Shown: positions 35,273 to 46,915 of the stretch, one piece after another | Layout of the letters: every line of letters begins with the position of its first letter | Position numbering within the stretch: the first letter of the stretch is position 1 | DNA from: Trematomus loennbergii | Lineage: Eukaryota; Chordata; Actinopteri; Perciformes; Nototheniidae | Direction: 5' to 3' | DNA length: 64,000 nucleotides | Assembly (NCBI GenBank): GCA_012861695.1 | Contig: JAAOOA010000116.1 | Coordinates: 24,996,802 to 25,060,801, forward strand | Position numbers and translations under genes: made by a program | The notes under the pieces: generated by a model | Database searches by the model: none | What the model was told of the DNA's origin: nothing | Seen by the model: the letters and a program-made list of their open reading frames with translations, nothing else

Positions 35273-35870
35273 ACCAATCCGTGGAGCCGTTACGTTACGT
35301 CCGCGGAGCCGTTACGTTAAGCCCCCGCTGATTGGTCCAAATTGACCAATCCACGGACTTCCTCACACAACATTTGTGTGCAGGGAGCAGGCAGCTCAGC
35401 TGATTTCTCCTCCCTGGCTGCAGGCTGATAACAGACAGTTGGGATCGCGGCAAAATTCTCTCTGCAGACCCATTCTCACAGCGTTTATCAACCTTTTTCT
35501 TACTCAATATCAAGCCACACTTATTGTTTTTACTTCGGATGTGAGTTTGTGTGTGCTCAGGATGAGTTTGGCTGTGTTTCGCTATGTATCCTAAACAAGG
35601 AAACAACACCTCCACGGAGCTCAGCGCGATTCACAACGTCCCGACCAATCAGAGCACACTGTGCTCACAGGGAGGGTGGGGGCTGGAGCTTTTGGAGCTA
35701 CAACGAGCCGTTAAAGGCAGAGAGTGAAATTCAGTGAATACAAGTAGTTTACAGAGATGCTGTATGAGAAACCAATGTGAGTTTGGAAAAATGCACATAT
35801 AAATCTATTCTAGTAGACCTCAACAATGGAATTATGATCAGTGGAAATGGCCATGACATGGGCCCTTTAA

Positions 35871-36317
35871 AACTAATTGGATTAAAGTTTCAGTTTTTAG
35901 GTCATGAAAGTGTTCCAACTTCCTCGATAGTCATTGTAAGATCAACAAATGTCACATCAGTGCCATTAAACATAGTTTGACCTAAAGCAACCCCCTTATA
36001 GCAACCACATTGTGTATTATTTAACAAATGTTATTTGAGAGGATTTCCACTCTAATCCAGCTAATTTTAAAAAGGCGGTTTACCTTTTAAAGACAAAGTG
36101 AATTGACACTAGTTTTTAGGATGCTTTTGTTGAATTATCTGACAAATGAAGCCTATGGAAAAAATATCTTCTTTCAAACAACAACACTCGTGTTGCTAAC
36201 AATGGCAAAATAATTAAGCACTTTTTGAACATTAAGGCATGTTTAAAACAACACAAAAGGTGTAGCTGATGCTGAAAGGAATGCGATCGAATTGTTCCCC
36301 TGCTTCAGTCATATTTT
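35871..36317. other. Spacer without recognisable gene
   Basis: Nothing identifiable between two TTAA elements. Confidence 0.4.
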
Positions 36318-36753
36318 TTCAAAGGGGCCCTATTATGCCTTTTGGGGTTTTTTCCATGTCCTGTAGTGCGTTATATTGGTTTTTGTGCATGTAAATTCTC
36401 AAATTCACCCCCCCCACCCCCCCCCCCACTTCCTGAAACGCCTCCATTGGACTGCTTTGTTTACTTCAGGAACATAGTGACATCACTATGGAACACTCGC
36501 ACTTATATTGGATAGCGCTCCAACACATTGTATGTGTGTGGCTAAGGGGCGGGACATCTCCAAGTGGTAGACCAATCACTACAGAGCCAGCCAGCTAACC
36601 AATCAGAGCAGACTGGGCTCTGGTTTCAGACAGAGGGTGAAAAGAGATGCTGCAGCACAGGCAGTATGAGACATTAAAGCATGGAGACATGTCACAGTAG
36701 AGACACTAAATACTAAAATGAGCCTAAAAATAAGCATAATATGTCCTCTTTAA
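36318..36753 (+). mobile_element. Family B miniature element, copy 3 (most complete)
   Basis: The left end AAAGGGGCCCTATTATGCC follows TTCA, and the right end AAGCATAATATGTCCTCT precedes TTAA at 36750-36753. TTAA is the likely original target, with the left site mutated. It carries all blocks of the family: CTGAAACGCCTCCATTGGAC, TAGTGACATCACTATG, the CAATCAGAGCAGACTGGGCT block, GAGGGTGAAAAGAG, GCTGCAGCACAGGCAGTATG and CATGGAGACATGTCACAGTA. A C-run lies at about 36409-36428. It has no coding frame. Confidence 0.8.
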
Positions 36754-38659
36754 CCTCATGGTGGCCCTAGAGAAAAAGTCAGGGGGTCCTCCTTTGGGGA
36801 CTTGGGTTCCTGAAAGGGCCTTTTTTTTACCAGAAACCAGGACCATGTCATAACAGTCCATTCATGTAACTCCAGTCCATTCCTCTATAGGGACTGAATG
36901 GACCCTCCAGTGGAAATAATCTGATATTGTTCAAAAAGACGAGGACAGAAGAAAAAAGCTGCACTTCAGATGTTTAGGTTCTGCCACCCATCTGCTCTTT
37001 GTAACACACACTCTCTTCCTGCACACTGAAGCTAATTCAGCCGCTGACAGACGCGTTGACAGACACTCCTCAGACAACACAGTCCGTCTGTCTGTCTCCC
37101 TCTCTCTGGACAACTTAAAACACTGTGCGTGACATTCCAGAGGTCCAGGTCATCAGCCACTTGTGTTTAGTCAATAATACACTCTTCCCTCCTGACACAC
37201 ACACACTTCAGATATTACAGTCTTACCTGTTATCCATCAGCTTCTTTCCTTTTTAAATGCCTATCAACCTCTCCTGTCTTCACTCTAACACACACACACT
37301 CACACACAGAAACACATACAGCTCAAGGGTTAATGTCCCCCAAGGGGCCACAGCAGCCTGGCCCTTGACCTTTCCCAGGATTCTATTCCGCTACCAGCCT
37401 CTGGACTAAATGTAATGCTCCATAACTGTCCTCAACCTACTTTCATCTCAGAGACACATTGGCAAACATTAAGCCATAAGCACACAAACACACTTTTCAG
37501 CAGTGCAGCAGTAAAATAAGTCTTATATGTTTTCGTCTGACATATTTAGACTTTAAATGGTTAGAGCCATATAGGAAAAATATGAACTTACACACTCATT
37601 ATTTTGTGGTGCAGATGGACACATGTGCCTGGCTGTGGAGACTGCTGCTGCTTCTCATGTGTGTGATGGATGTCTCTGTGAGCACTTTGACTTGAACGGT
37701 TTTCATCTCAGTAGGAAGCTGTGGCTCTGGCAGTTAAAACACATTCTTTTTTTTTACATTTCGGAGCTGCGAGGATAAATATGAAAACATTAACCAGTTG
37801 ATGTAGTCGCCCAAGTTAAACCAAATGAAGTCTTAAACACCAGCCCAGCAATAGAGTGGTGCAGTGCTGATCTAAGTTTGCAGGCCAATGCAGAAGTTAG
37901 CATCGCAAGGGCTCGCCTAAAAAGAAGGTGGGATATCCCCATTGGATTTCTGAATATTGCAGAAATTAAGCTCTGTGGCAAACACACTTTTAAATCTACT
38001 TACAAGTTATGATCAGCAGGGTAGTTTCCACTTATTAACACAACCTGATTGATTTTTGAATTATAAACGCAATCGCCAGAAGTCAAAAGCTAATGCTCGG
38101 CTGTAAACGAACTACATCAGGGTCGCTTGGCTGCGCATCACCACTGTGAGCTAAAGGCGGCTAATGTTATGCGTGATGACTTTTAGAAGTTCATTTAGAC
38201 ACTTGTTAGCGTAACCTGACCGTATCCTGTTTATATTTTACCAATGTACCCTTTTTGTTGTCTTGAGTCCCTTTAAGCACCTTTAAGTACTGTAACTTCA
38301 CTAGTATTAGATTATGTCTACTCTACTATCAAATATACACACTGAACAATTTTGCTGAGCGACATATATAGAAATGTATATTTAAATGAGTTGAGCACAA
38401 TGTCACTTACCTTTAGCACATTAGTTTAAATACCTCTAGGAAATCACCAAATATCACACTGGAAGCAGTTAAAGAAATAGAGATCTCAATTATTTACTGT
38501 ATACTTGTGAACAAACAACATGAAATATACAGTCAGAATGTACCTTCAATGACGTCAGATTACTAATCCCTTTAACTGGAAATTATTATAATATCAATAT
38601 ATTTCAGGTCACCTTTGAATCAATTTCCCACTTAACTCAGTGGGCCCACACTCACACAG
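36754..38659. other. Gene-free 1.9-kb stretch
   Basis: No exon is recognised. The interval is poor in recognisable repeats apart from short CA runs near 37193-37205 and 37290-37310. Confidence 0.45.
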
Positions 38660-39527
<868 letters not shown>

Positions 39528-39752
39528 AAATGGACTGCATTTATTAAGCGCTTTTATATACAAGTCAGCGTTCACCCATTCACACGTATTCATACAGAGG
39601 CAGAGGCTGCTATTCACAAAAACTCGCACTGTTGGCCATGCCATCAAGCAATTTGGGGAAGTGTATCTTGCTCAAGGATACATCCACATGAACCCCCAAC
39701 CTTTCGATTGGCAGACGCTCGCACCTCCTCACAGCCACAGTCGCTCATGAAA
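39528..39752 (-). mobile_element. tRNA-derived SINE-like fish repeat
   Basis: Read on the minus strand it starts with a degenerate tRNA-like head (GTGAGGAGGTGCGAGCGTCT, then AAAGGTTGGGGGTTCATGTG as a mutated B box). It continues through the CCTTGAGCAAGATACACTTC block and ends in AATAAATGCAGTCCATTTAT, the LINE-like tail of this family. The plus-strand words GGACTGCATTTATTAAGCGC and TCACCCATTCACACGTATTC are the familiar form. A 90-codon plus-strand frame across it is a shadow. Confidence 0.65.
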
Positions 39753-41633
39753 ATAATAAAATAAAATAAGTACGTTTACACTACCTAACTTAGTGCCTGT
39801 AATAAAAGCAAATTAAAGTAAACTCGGTTTCAGACAGGGCACAAATATGTCCCGTGTGAAACTGTCTCCTGGGTTGCATGATTAGGGTAATTATATATTT
39901 GAATAACCTACCACAATTGTAATAATCTTATGAATCTAAGCTAAGCTTAAACACCAGCCAAGTTTATTTATAAATTAACTTACTTTAACTGTATTTCACT
40001 CTGTGAGATTAACAAGCAATTACACATTATTTAGCTGATCCATGTAACAAGGATGCTCTCTTGGTAAAAACAATGTGTTTTATACATGTACACCACAACT
40101 ATAGGCTTAGAGTTTTAATTAATAGCATATAACGGGAACCTTCAATCGCAATATTGTTTGGCAAATGGTAATTTGTATTTTATTAATATTTCTCAGCCCT
40201 AATTACAACCAGCCATAGCTAATTCACCTTCATACTACTTTGTGTTGCCATCTTGGTGTTTCATGTGGCCCCTTACGGCTCTCTGTAGAAAGAGCACCTT
40301 CACAGAAACACATGGATGTTCCCATCATGTTTGAGTAGGTGACCTTTCTTGGACAAAAGAACAGTAAACCTTTACCTTCACTTATAATAGCCCATTAAGC
40401 TTTTCTGCATTGCAACTCAATTTATCGTGAACTAATTTCACTCGTGATGGATGGACTCTTCTATTATGTCTATAGTCAGAGCCCATCACACTGTGGCATC
40501 AAATGGTTTTATATTAAGGGTTCCAACGTCTGCTTCCCTCGTGGCAGAGGCTATTGTCTCTGCCATCGAGGTCCCTGTGTGACGCAAATGACAAGCACCA
40601 TTGAACCGGCAAAGGATAGAGAGCCTTTAAAGTTAAACACAGAGAGAAGAGGAACAAGAATGTCTGGCCATGAGGAGATATCCAAAGAGGAGACTGTCAG
40701 AGGAAATCCAGAGGAAAGAGAGACCCAAAAAACTAGGAAGAGAGGAGGGGATGTCAAAAGCCCAGGTGGAGAAATGACAGCATGAGAGACAGTAAAAGAT
40801 GGAAAATCTCTTTCTCACGGACCCATTTTCATCCGCACTGAGAGGACCCACACACCATACGCCCCTCTGACTAACTACCTGACAAAACAGAGGAGTACCA
40901 GCGAGCCCAGCAGCCTGTTAGCACTGAGACATCAAAAAGCCAACCTGGCGAATAAGCTCCTGTGTGAGGGGCCCTGAAAGCACCAGGCCTGTCAAGTGGC
41001 ACTGCCAAGGAGAAACCTGGGTAAGGAGAATAGCACTGAGGGGAGAAGACACAAGAAACAAATGGTGGAGGCGGTGTGTGTGAAATTGCAGGATATTTGG
41101 ACTCCAGCAGGGACACACTGAAAGCCATCAAAAGAACTGAAGTCTAGAGAGAAATCCAAAACTGAAACTGGCTCTGACATTCACGTTTTGAACGAACAGT
41201 GCAAACAAATATTAGATACAAACAAGTAGGATGAAGTACATATGTATCTGAATCAGCTCTCTTTGTTTGTGTACATATACAAGGAATTATAACATATATT
41301 ATAATATCTTCGGTCTCAGGCCTTTTTTCAAACTTTCACGCTGGGCTTTCAATATGACTTTTGTAAGTAAATCGTGCATTACCCAAACAAAAAGTGAAAA
41401 GTAAATGTTTTGTATATGTCCTGATTAGGAAAACTGGGTAATGTTATGCATATTTATTTTTAATTAACTTGAAATGCTCTTTGTGTTCAGCTGAGGCCTA
41501 AGTTTTGGAGATCTGTGGTGTTTGTTCAAGGTATTCTCCTTAGTCTTAAAACAATCAGGCCTATCATATTGATGGTTTAAATATTATTGTCAGGACAAAC
41601 TATTGGCAATCCTTCAACAGTTGTTAAAGGGGA
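39753..41633. other. Gene-free 1.9-kb stretch
   Basis: An open frame of 113 codons at 40444-40785, with a charged tail rich in Glu, Arg and Lys, overlaps minus-strand frames. I recognise no domain in any of them. No splice pattern supports a gene. Confidence 0.4.
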
Positions 41634-41935
41634 CCTATTATGCTCATTTTCAGGTTAATTCAGGTTTTCTTATTTTGCTCATACTGCCTGTGCTGCAGCA
41701 CCTCTTTTCACCCTCTGTCTGAAACCAGAGCCCAGTATGCTCTGATTGGTTAGCTGGCCGGCTCTGTTGTGATTGGTCAACGCTTAGAGATGTATCAGAA
41801 ATGTCCCAACCGTTAGCCTATCAGGTACAATGTGTTGGAGTGCTAGCCAGTGTGTTATAGTGATGTCACTATGTTACCGAATAAAAACAAAGGAGTCCAA
41901 TGGAGACTCCAACATGCTTGTGTGTAAAGTAACTG
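41634..41935 (-). mobile_element. Family B miniature element, copy 4
   Basis: TTAA at 41634-41637 is followed by AGGGGACCTATTATGCTCAT. The blocks then run in inverted order (GCTGCAGCACCTCTTTTCAC, CAGAGCCCAGTATGCTCTGA, TAGTGATGTCACTATG). It lies in the opposite orientation to copies 1-3. The far end fades near 41935 without a clear TTAA. Confidence 0.75.
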
Positions 41936-42924
41936 TTTGTCTATCTTTTTAAAAAACTTCCCATGAACTAGTTTGCTTCAGTAGAAATGTGTTTTTCTTC
42001 AGCTGACTCTTCACTTGGCATTGAAATCATTTACAACCCACTTGACGAAGTTGCTTTCTGTCTACGGTAAAAAGTAAGATACTTAAATTTCATGCTGGTA
42101 CTTATACATTTTATGTTGGCTTTGACACCTTGGTAATCCAGCAGTTGTCTCATTCTGTCTGGTGTGGTTACAGCAGAGGAATATAGCAGCCAGTTGATTT
42201 CATCAAACTGGATTCAGCAGCCCATCATTGTGGTGAGGGAGGTTTGAATCACTGGTATCTCTGCTTTTGTTCCTCGCTGTAATATGTAAAAGTATTTTTC
42301 AATGATTGATCAAAGCCTTCAATGCACAGTTTGCAGGACATATGGCTCATGGTCAGTTAAAATGTGTATACGAGAGTTGAAGCAAGACACATTGTGTGAG
42401 TTACACACTTATAGCTGTCAAACTGAAGCGTGTGATCTTACCTCCAGCTCAAACCCGAGACAGTAGTGGCCCAAAAGCAAACACACACACACACATGTAC
42501 ACACACTGAGCCTGCATGTGTTTGTGAACGTGTAAGACAAACATGTGTGTGTTCAGATGGAATACAGCCTGCTTCTCTCCCCTCTCCTGTCAGAGCAGGA
42601 GAAACATGATGTTGCAGGCGCTCTGAAGAGAGACAGTGATGTTACACTCTGTTATTGGACTCATTCATGTTCAGGCTCCTCTGCTTGGCCTCTTTTTAGG
42701 TTTACAGGTGTGTTTGTGCCAATGATATAAATAACTTTGCATTTTATTTTCATTTTCTTCAGGTTTTTGGCATACATGTATAGGAAGGTGGAAACAATTA
42801 GCACATTATAAATTATTCTGTAATATACGTATCTTAGACATTATGATTTTGAAACTTTGACGTTGTGAAAAATGCTAACTTGTTGAAAGATCGGGAAGTT
42901 AAACTGTTTTGTAAAGTGTCGGAG
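41936..42924. other. Spacer without recognisable gene
   Basis: A short CA run lies near 42479-42495. No exon is recognised. Confidence 0.4.
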
Positions 42925-43056
42925 TTATCCCCATTTTCTAGAAATGTATCAGTAATCTGATTACTTTTCATGTAACTGTAAGGGAAAACCATTAACTTTC
43001 TTTTGTAACCTGATTATGTAATCCCATTACATGTATGCCACTACTCCCAAGCCATG
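42925..43056 (+). repeat. Family C repeat fragment
   Basis: TAATCTGATTACTTTTCATG, GTAACTGTAAGGGAAAACCA and TAATCCCATTACATGTATGC match the family C 3' part at 52640-52770 and 55640-55740. Confidence 0.55.
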
Positions 43057-43257
43057 TCATTTATTTGCCTTCAGCTCATTCTTTGATGTTGATGGTGTCA
43101 GGCAGCATCACAATTTTAAACCATAATTACTTAGCCAAGGTTGGTTGTCGACATTACCGCAGATGCACTTACAACGGGAAGCCCGTTTGAGAATCAGGGG
43201 GGGCGTCACTCCCCACAGGAAGTGAGAGCAGTGACCATGGGAAGTAGCTAGCGGTTA

Positions 43258-43827
43258 CGGACCGTCTCCACAGCAGCGTTAAAAAAATCTTGGAGGTGGG
43301 CATATCTGAGGCTTGGGGATTTTTTTGCGATCAACCAATCACATGAATCTCCCGCCCGCGACATACGAAGCCAAAAAGCCCGAAGTAAACTGGATATAAA
43401 CTCCCAAAACAGGCGAAAACATACCACTGTCTCTGCCACCTCCCTCCATGCCTGGCTCCTCCGGTTTATATCCCGGTAGGTCTGGTCATAAAGCACCGGG
43501 TGATTGATTCGCTACCGCTAATTTCTCCTCCATTTTTTGGAATATGAGGAAATGACCTGCGTATGTCTCTCCCAGCATACACGCCGTTTGATTGGCTAGA
43601 GCTTGAACTGCCAGATTTGCGTACACGGGATTTGATTGGCTGCCGCTTCCACCTCAGCTTCAAAAGTTGAACATTGTTCAACTTTGAATCTTGAAAATCC
43701 TGAGAATCTCCGCTCGCCTGCCCACAATGCATTTCGGCGAAAAGTGAGGGAAAGTGACGTCACCCCATTCAAAGTGAATGGGCAGAAGCGTTTCAAGATT
43801 TTTTAATGCTGCTGTGGAGACGGCCCG
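43258..43827. mobile_element. PIF/Harbinger-like element carrying a MADF exon
   Basis: The inverted ends CGGACCGTCTCCACAGCAGC and, on the other strand, CGGGCCGTCTCCACAGCAGC agree over about 35 bases with few differences. TTA is duplicated at 43255-43257 and 43828-43830, the usual Harbinger target. The 570-bp body contains the first exon of a MADF/Myb-like protein on the minus strand but no DDE transposase. It is a deletion derivative in which the left terminus lies close behind the exon. Confidence 0.86.
43425..43533 (-). pseudogene. First exon of a MADF-domain (Myb/SANT-like) protein, frameshifted
   Basis: An ATG at 43533 (minus) opens EEKLAVA. After a one-frame shift near 43512 the reading continues INHPVLYDQTYRDINRRSQ and AWREVAETV. 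This is the first part of a MADF DNA-binding domain: acidic start, HPxLYD, Y-x-D, an R-x-x-AW pair and the I/V-A-x-x-V helix. It ends at 43425, directly before GTATGT, a good 5' splice site. PIF/Harbinger elements normally encode a MADF/Myb-like partner of the transposase, so this exon probably comes from the element's own second gene. The rest of the domain is missing, so no functional protein is expected. Confidence 0.72.
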
Positions 43828-43830
43828 TTA

Positions 43831-44937
43831 GCCACCTTCATCCTGGGCCTTTCCAAGTCAACTTTTAGTAGTGAAGCGACGGACGTCACTAATGAAAAAT
43901 AACATGAAAACATTTCTCAACAAAACTTTAGCAACATTAATGAAAAACATGAGACACTTTCCATTTCCTTCTTCTAACTCAATCCATCATAATTGATGTA
44001 AATAGCAGCCCATAATTCCCCGTTCTGTTCTCATCCCTGCCTTTACTTCCTGCACCTCCCTGCCTTATTGAATTCTCCCTCGCTCTAGCAATCCCTTTCA
44101 CTCCCATCCTTATCCGATACTCTCTCTTGCTCTTTCACTGTAACTGTCAAATCCTCCAGTCTCTTCCTTTTTTCACTTCACTTCACTGATCGCTCTTTCG
44201 CGCTCTCCGTTTTCTGATCCTCATTTATAATTCACAGACTGAACCGCTCGCTGGATTCCCTCTTCATTCGCCTCCCATCATCTGCTCCCGTGCCCCCATT
44301 GGTGCCCCACAAACCAGCGCCCTCCCTCCACGTCTCTCTCCATGTCCTCCATACTTCCATCCATCCCATATCATCAGGGGAGAGCTGAGTGGATTTGGGT
44401 TTAGTTGCCACTGCTGCTCACTGCAGTCTGCTGAAGTGACTCTTGTACCCATGAAAATAGTGAAACAGTGCCTATGTGTGTGTGTGTTGCTTCTGACGGA
44501 TTTATGCATGTTGTGTGCCCACATGAGCTTGTGTGTGTGTTTGCTTTTTCAGATGGCGCTCTTGGCAGTCCATCACGTCCTTCCTGTCTGGAGCCCGTGT
44601 ATAAGAAGTGGGCCATGTTTCCAGGATGGAAGCTGTACTGTAAATACTGGAATCTAGGGTGGGCCTGAACATCTGTACTCACCCATTCCCAGGCCTACCA
44701 ACCCTAAAAACAGCAGCAACAACAACCCAGAAACCTACTTTAGATTAACATACCAATTGTGTCCTGCAACATCGAAAAATATTAAAGTTGCAAATATGTC
44801 TTCTAATTAATTATTTATATTGTTTTTTTTAAGTTAATTGTAAGACGATTAACCCAAAAGAGTAATAAGTGTGTTCCTCTCGATGTTTTCAGCCCTGATC
44901 CAGGAGGGTAGAGGCCCAGTATCACCATCTAGCAGTA
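43831..44937. other. Gene-free stretch, pyrimidine-rich in part
   Basis: No exon is supported. At 44550-44668 a frame follows a CTTTTTCAG acceptor-like site and ends in a stop after about 39 codons. I do not recognise its product and treat it as weak. Confidence 0.4.
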
Positions 44938-46098
44938 CTTGGACATACATCACCAAAACTGCTTTCTTCCATATCAAAAACAATGCCCGCCTCCGACCCT
45001 CCATCTCTTTTACCGCTGCAGAAACACTCAAAATCACCAATAAACTCCAATATGTCCAGAACTCTGCCCCACTGCTCACTCCAATCACTGGTATGCTGAC
45101 GACACACACATCCACCAAACCCAATGCTGCCCTGCCCCCCACCTCTCTCACCACCTGCCTCCAGGACATCAGGAGCTGGATGAGCCGTAACTTCCTTAAG
45201 CTCAACGGGAGCAAAACGGAGGCCCTGCTCGTTGGCTCCAAATCCACCCTCTCCAAAGCTCCACCCCCCTTCCCCAGACCTAATCATAGACGGTTTCCCT
45301 ATACTACCCAGGTCAAGAGCCTTGGTGTCATGGACAGCTGCCTCTTATTTGCACCCCACACAAAAACTTCACCCGGACTGCATTCTTTCATATACGAAAC
45401 ATCTCCAGACTCCGCCCTGTCTCAACCCAGCACTGAAGACCTGGTTCATGCATTTGTCACATCCTGTATTGACTAACGCCATCCTCTCAGGCCTTCATCA
45501 AAGTCCTCAATAAACTTCAAATCATTCAGAACTCTGCTGCCCGGATCATCACCCGCACCAAATCCTCTGACCACATCACCCCCATCCTCATCCATCTGCA
45601 TTGGCTACCTGTAAAATACCGGATAGACTTCAAAACCCTCCTGCTCACATTCAAAGCCCTCCACAACCTGGCCCCCACCTATCTGGCTGACCTCCTTCAC
45701 CCCCTCTCGCTCCCTCCGCTCCTCCTCTGCTGGCCTGCTAACTGTCCCGACCCCACGCCTAGTCACGATGGGGGCTCGGGCTTTTAGCTGTACTGCTCCC
45801 AAACTATGGAACTCTCTCCCCCTTCACATCCGACAGTCTGACACAATCACCGCATTCACGTCCCTCCTCAAAACCCACCTGTTCAGATCAGCCTACTCAC
45901 TGTAGTGCTCCCTATCGTCTGTTTCTGCTGAATAACCTGTCCCTATCATTTGTGTCCACTTTAATTGTCTTCTCCATGATGGTATGTTTGTGTTTTTATC
46001 ATGTTCTGTTGCTTTTACCCCTTCGAATATTTAACAAATTCTACGGTGTCCTTGGGTGTCATGAAAGGCGCCTTAAATCAAATTTATTATTATTATTA
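44938..46098 (+). pseudogene. Rearranged L2-like LINE reverse-transcriptase remnant with 3' tail
   Basis: The order of protein blocks is scrambled. First comes a late block (FFHIKNNARLRPSISFTAAE and KLQYVQNSA, 44938-45080). Then comes an earlier one with the catalytic YADDT motif (45091-45105), SWMSRNFLKLNGSKTEALLV and VKSLGV. A second version of the late block follows at 45480-45720, with LQIIQNSAARIITRTKSSDH, then ITPILIHLHWLPVKYRIDFK. Frameshifts break every part. The sequence ends in CCTTGGGTGTCATGAAAGGC and a (TTA)n tail at about 46080-46098, the L2-type 3' end. It represents two joined truncated copies or an internally duplicated one. Confidence 0.85.
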
Positions 46099-46116
46099 GA
46101 CCACATTATTCTAGGC

Positions 46117-46682
46117 CAGGGTCTGCAACCCGCGGCTCCGGAGCCGCATGCAGCTCTTTAAGCCCTCTGCTCTGGCTCCCTTGAGCTTAGACAAATTTAG
46201 AAAAAAATTAAAATATTTGTAGGACTATTTACATTTTATTGCATGTTGAAAATGTTTCGTATCTTGTATTTTGAGGTGATACTGTGACACATAAATAAAA
46301 TAAAAAACGGTTTTAATTAGGTCAACTAAAATATGCAGGTATGTGTTTTATTTATTTCAAAGTGGGCCCATTTTTATTTTATTTATTTTATTCAAATGTG
46401 CAGAGGACTCCCCAAGTGCTGTGTTTAATTTATTTTAAAGTAGGCCTGTGTAGTTTTTTTTATTATCCTTATAGGAGTTATTGGTTTATTATTAGAGGTA
46501 AACAGTTTTCTATAATGTAATAAATAATAAATGCAAAAGAACGGTAGTTTTTATCTATGATGTAACAATATATACAACTTTATTAGCTATCAAGCTATCA
46601 AATATGTTTTGCGGCTCCAGACAAAAACAATTGGTGGAAAAGGGGGAAGAATTGCTCTTTTGGTCAAAAAGGTTGCAGACTG
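46117..46682. mobile_element. Decayed hAT miniature element between LINE pieces
   Basis: The left end CAGGGTCTGCAACC mirrors the right end GGTTGCAGACTG. The 8-bp flanks TTCTAGGC (46109-46116) and TTCGAGGC (46683-46690) differ at one base, as in an old hAT target duplication. CCGCGGCTCCGGAGCCGCAT near the left end is a strong GC palindrome typical of this fish family. The body is AT-rich and non-coding. Confidence 0.8.
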
Positions 46683-46690
46683 TTCGAGGC

Positions 46691-46915
46691 CCTCACTTCC
46701 TCCATTGGCTCCCAGTTAAATATTGACACCTCCTACAAAACCCCAGAGACCTGGCCACTCCCTCTCTCTGACCTCCTCCACCTCACATCTTCAACCGCTG
46801 TCTCAGGTCTAGAGATGCAAAAGTCCTAAAAACCACAAGGACTAAGCTCCGGGGGGGACAGGTCCTTGTCTGTTGCTGCCACCTCCCTCTGGAATGTACC
46901 AACAGCCAGAACTGC
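46691..46915 (+). pseudogene. Second L2-like LINE fragment
   Basis: Just after the hAT relic, one frame reads FLHWLPVKY and the next LSDLLHLTSS. Near 46860 the words GDRSLSV and AATSLWN appear. These are the end of an L2-type reverse transcriptase in broken frames. It is not the direct continuation of the copy ending at 46098, because the HWLPV block has already been passed there. Confidence 0.6.

Larger units (their letters stand above)
33784..35866. mobile_element. TTAA-flanked element, family A copy 3, interrupted by a hAT element
   Basis: TTAA lies at 33780-33783 and 35867-35870. The inverted ends AGGGCCCATGTCATG are the best preserved of the three copies. Without the hAT insertion (33922-35164) and one target copy, the element is about 830 bp. 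It keeps the 25-base-arm palindrome at 35221-35272. Piggy-Bac-like affiliation is inferred from the target site only; no transposase is present. Confidence 0.88.

Noticed and set aside
44550..44668. A terminal exon after a CTTTTTCAG acceptor-like site
   Set aside because: Thirty-nine codons with no recognised similarity and no partner exon. The acceptor motif alone is common by chance.
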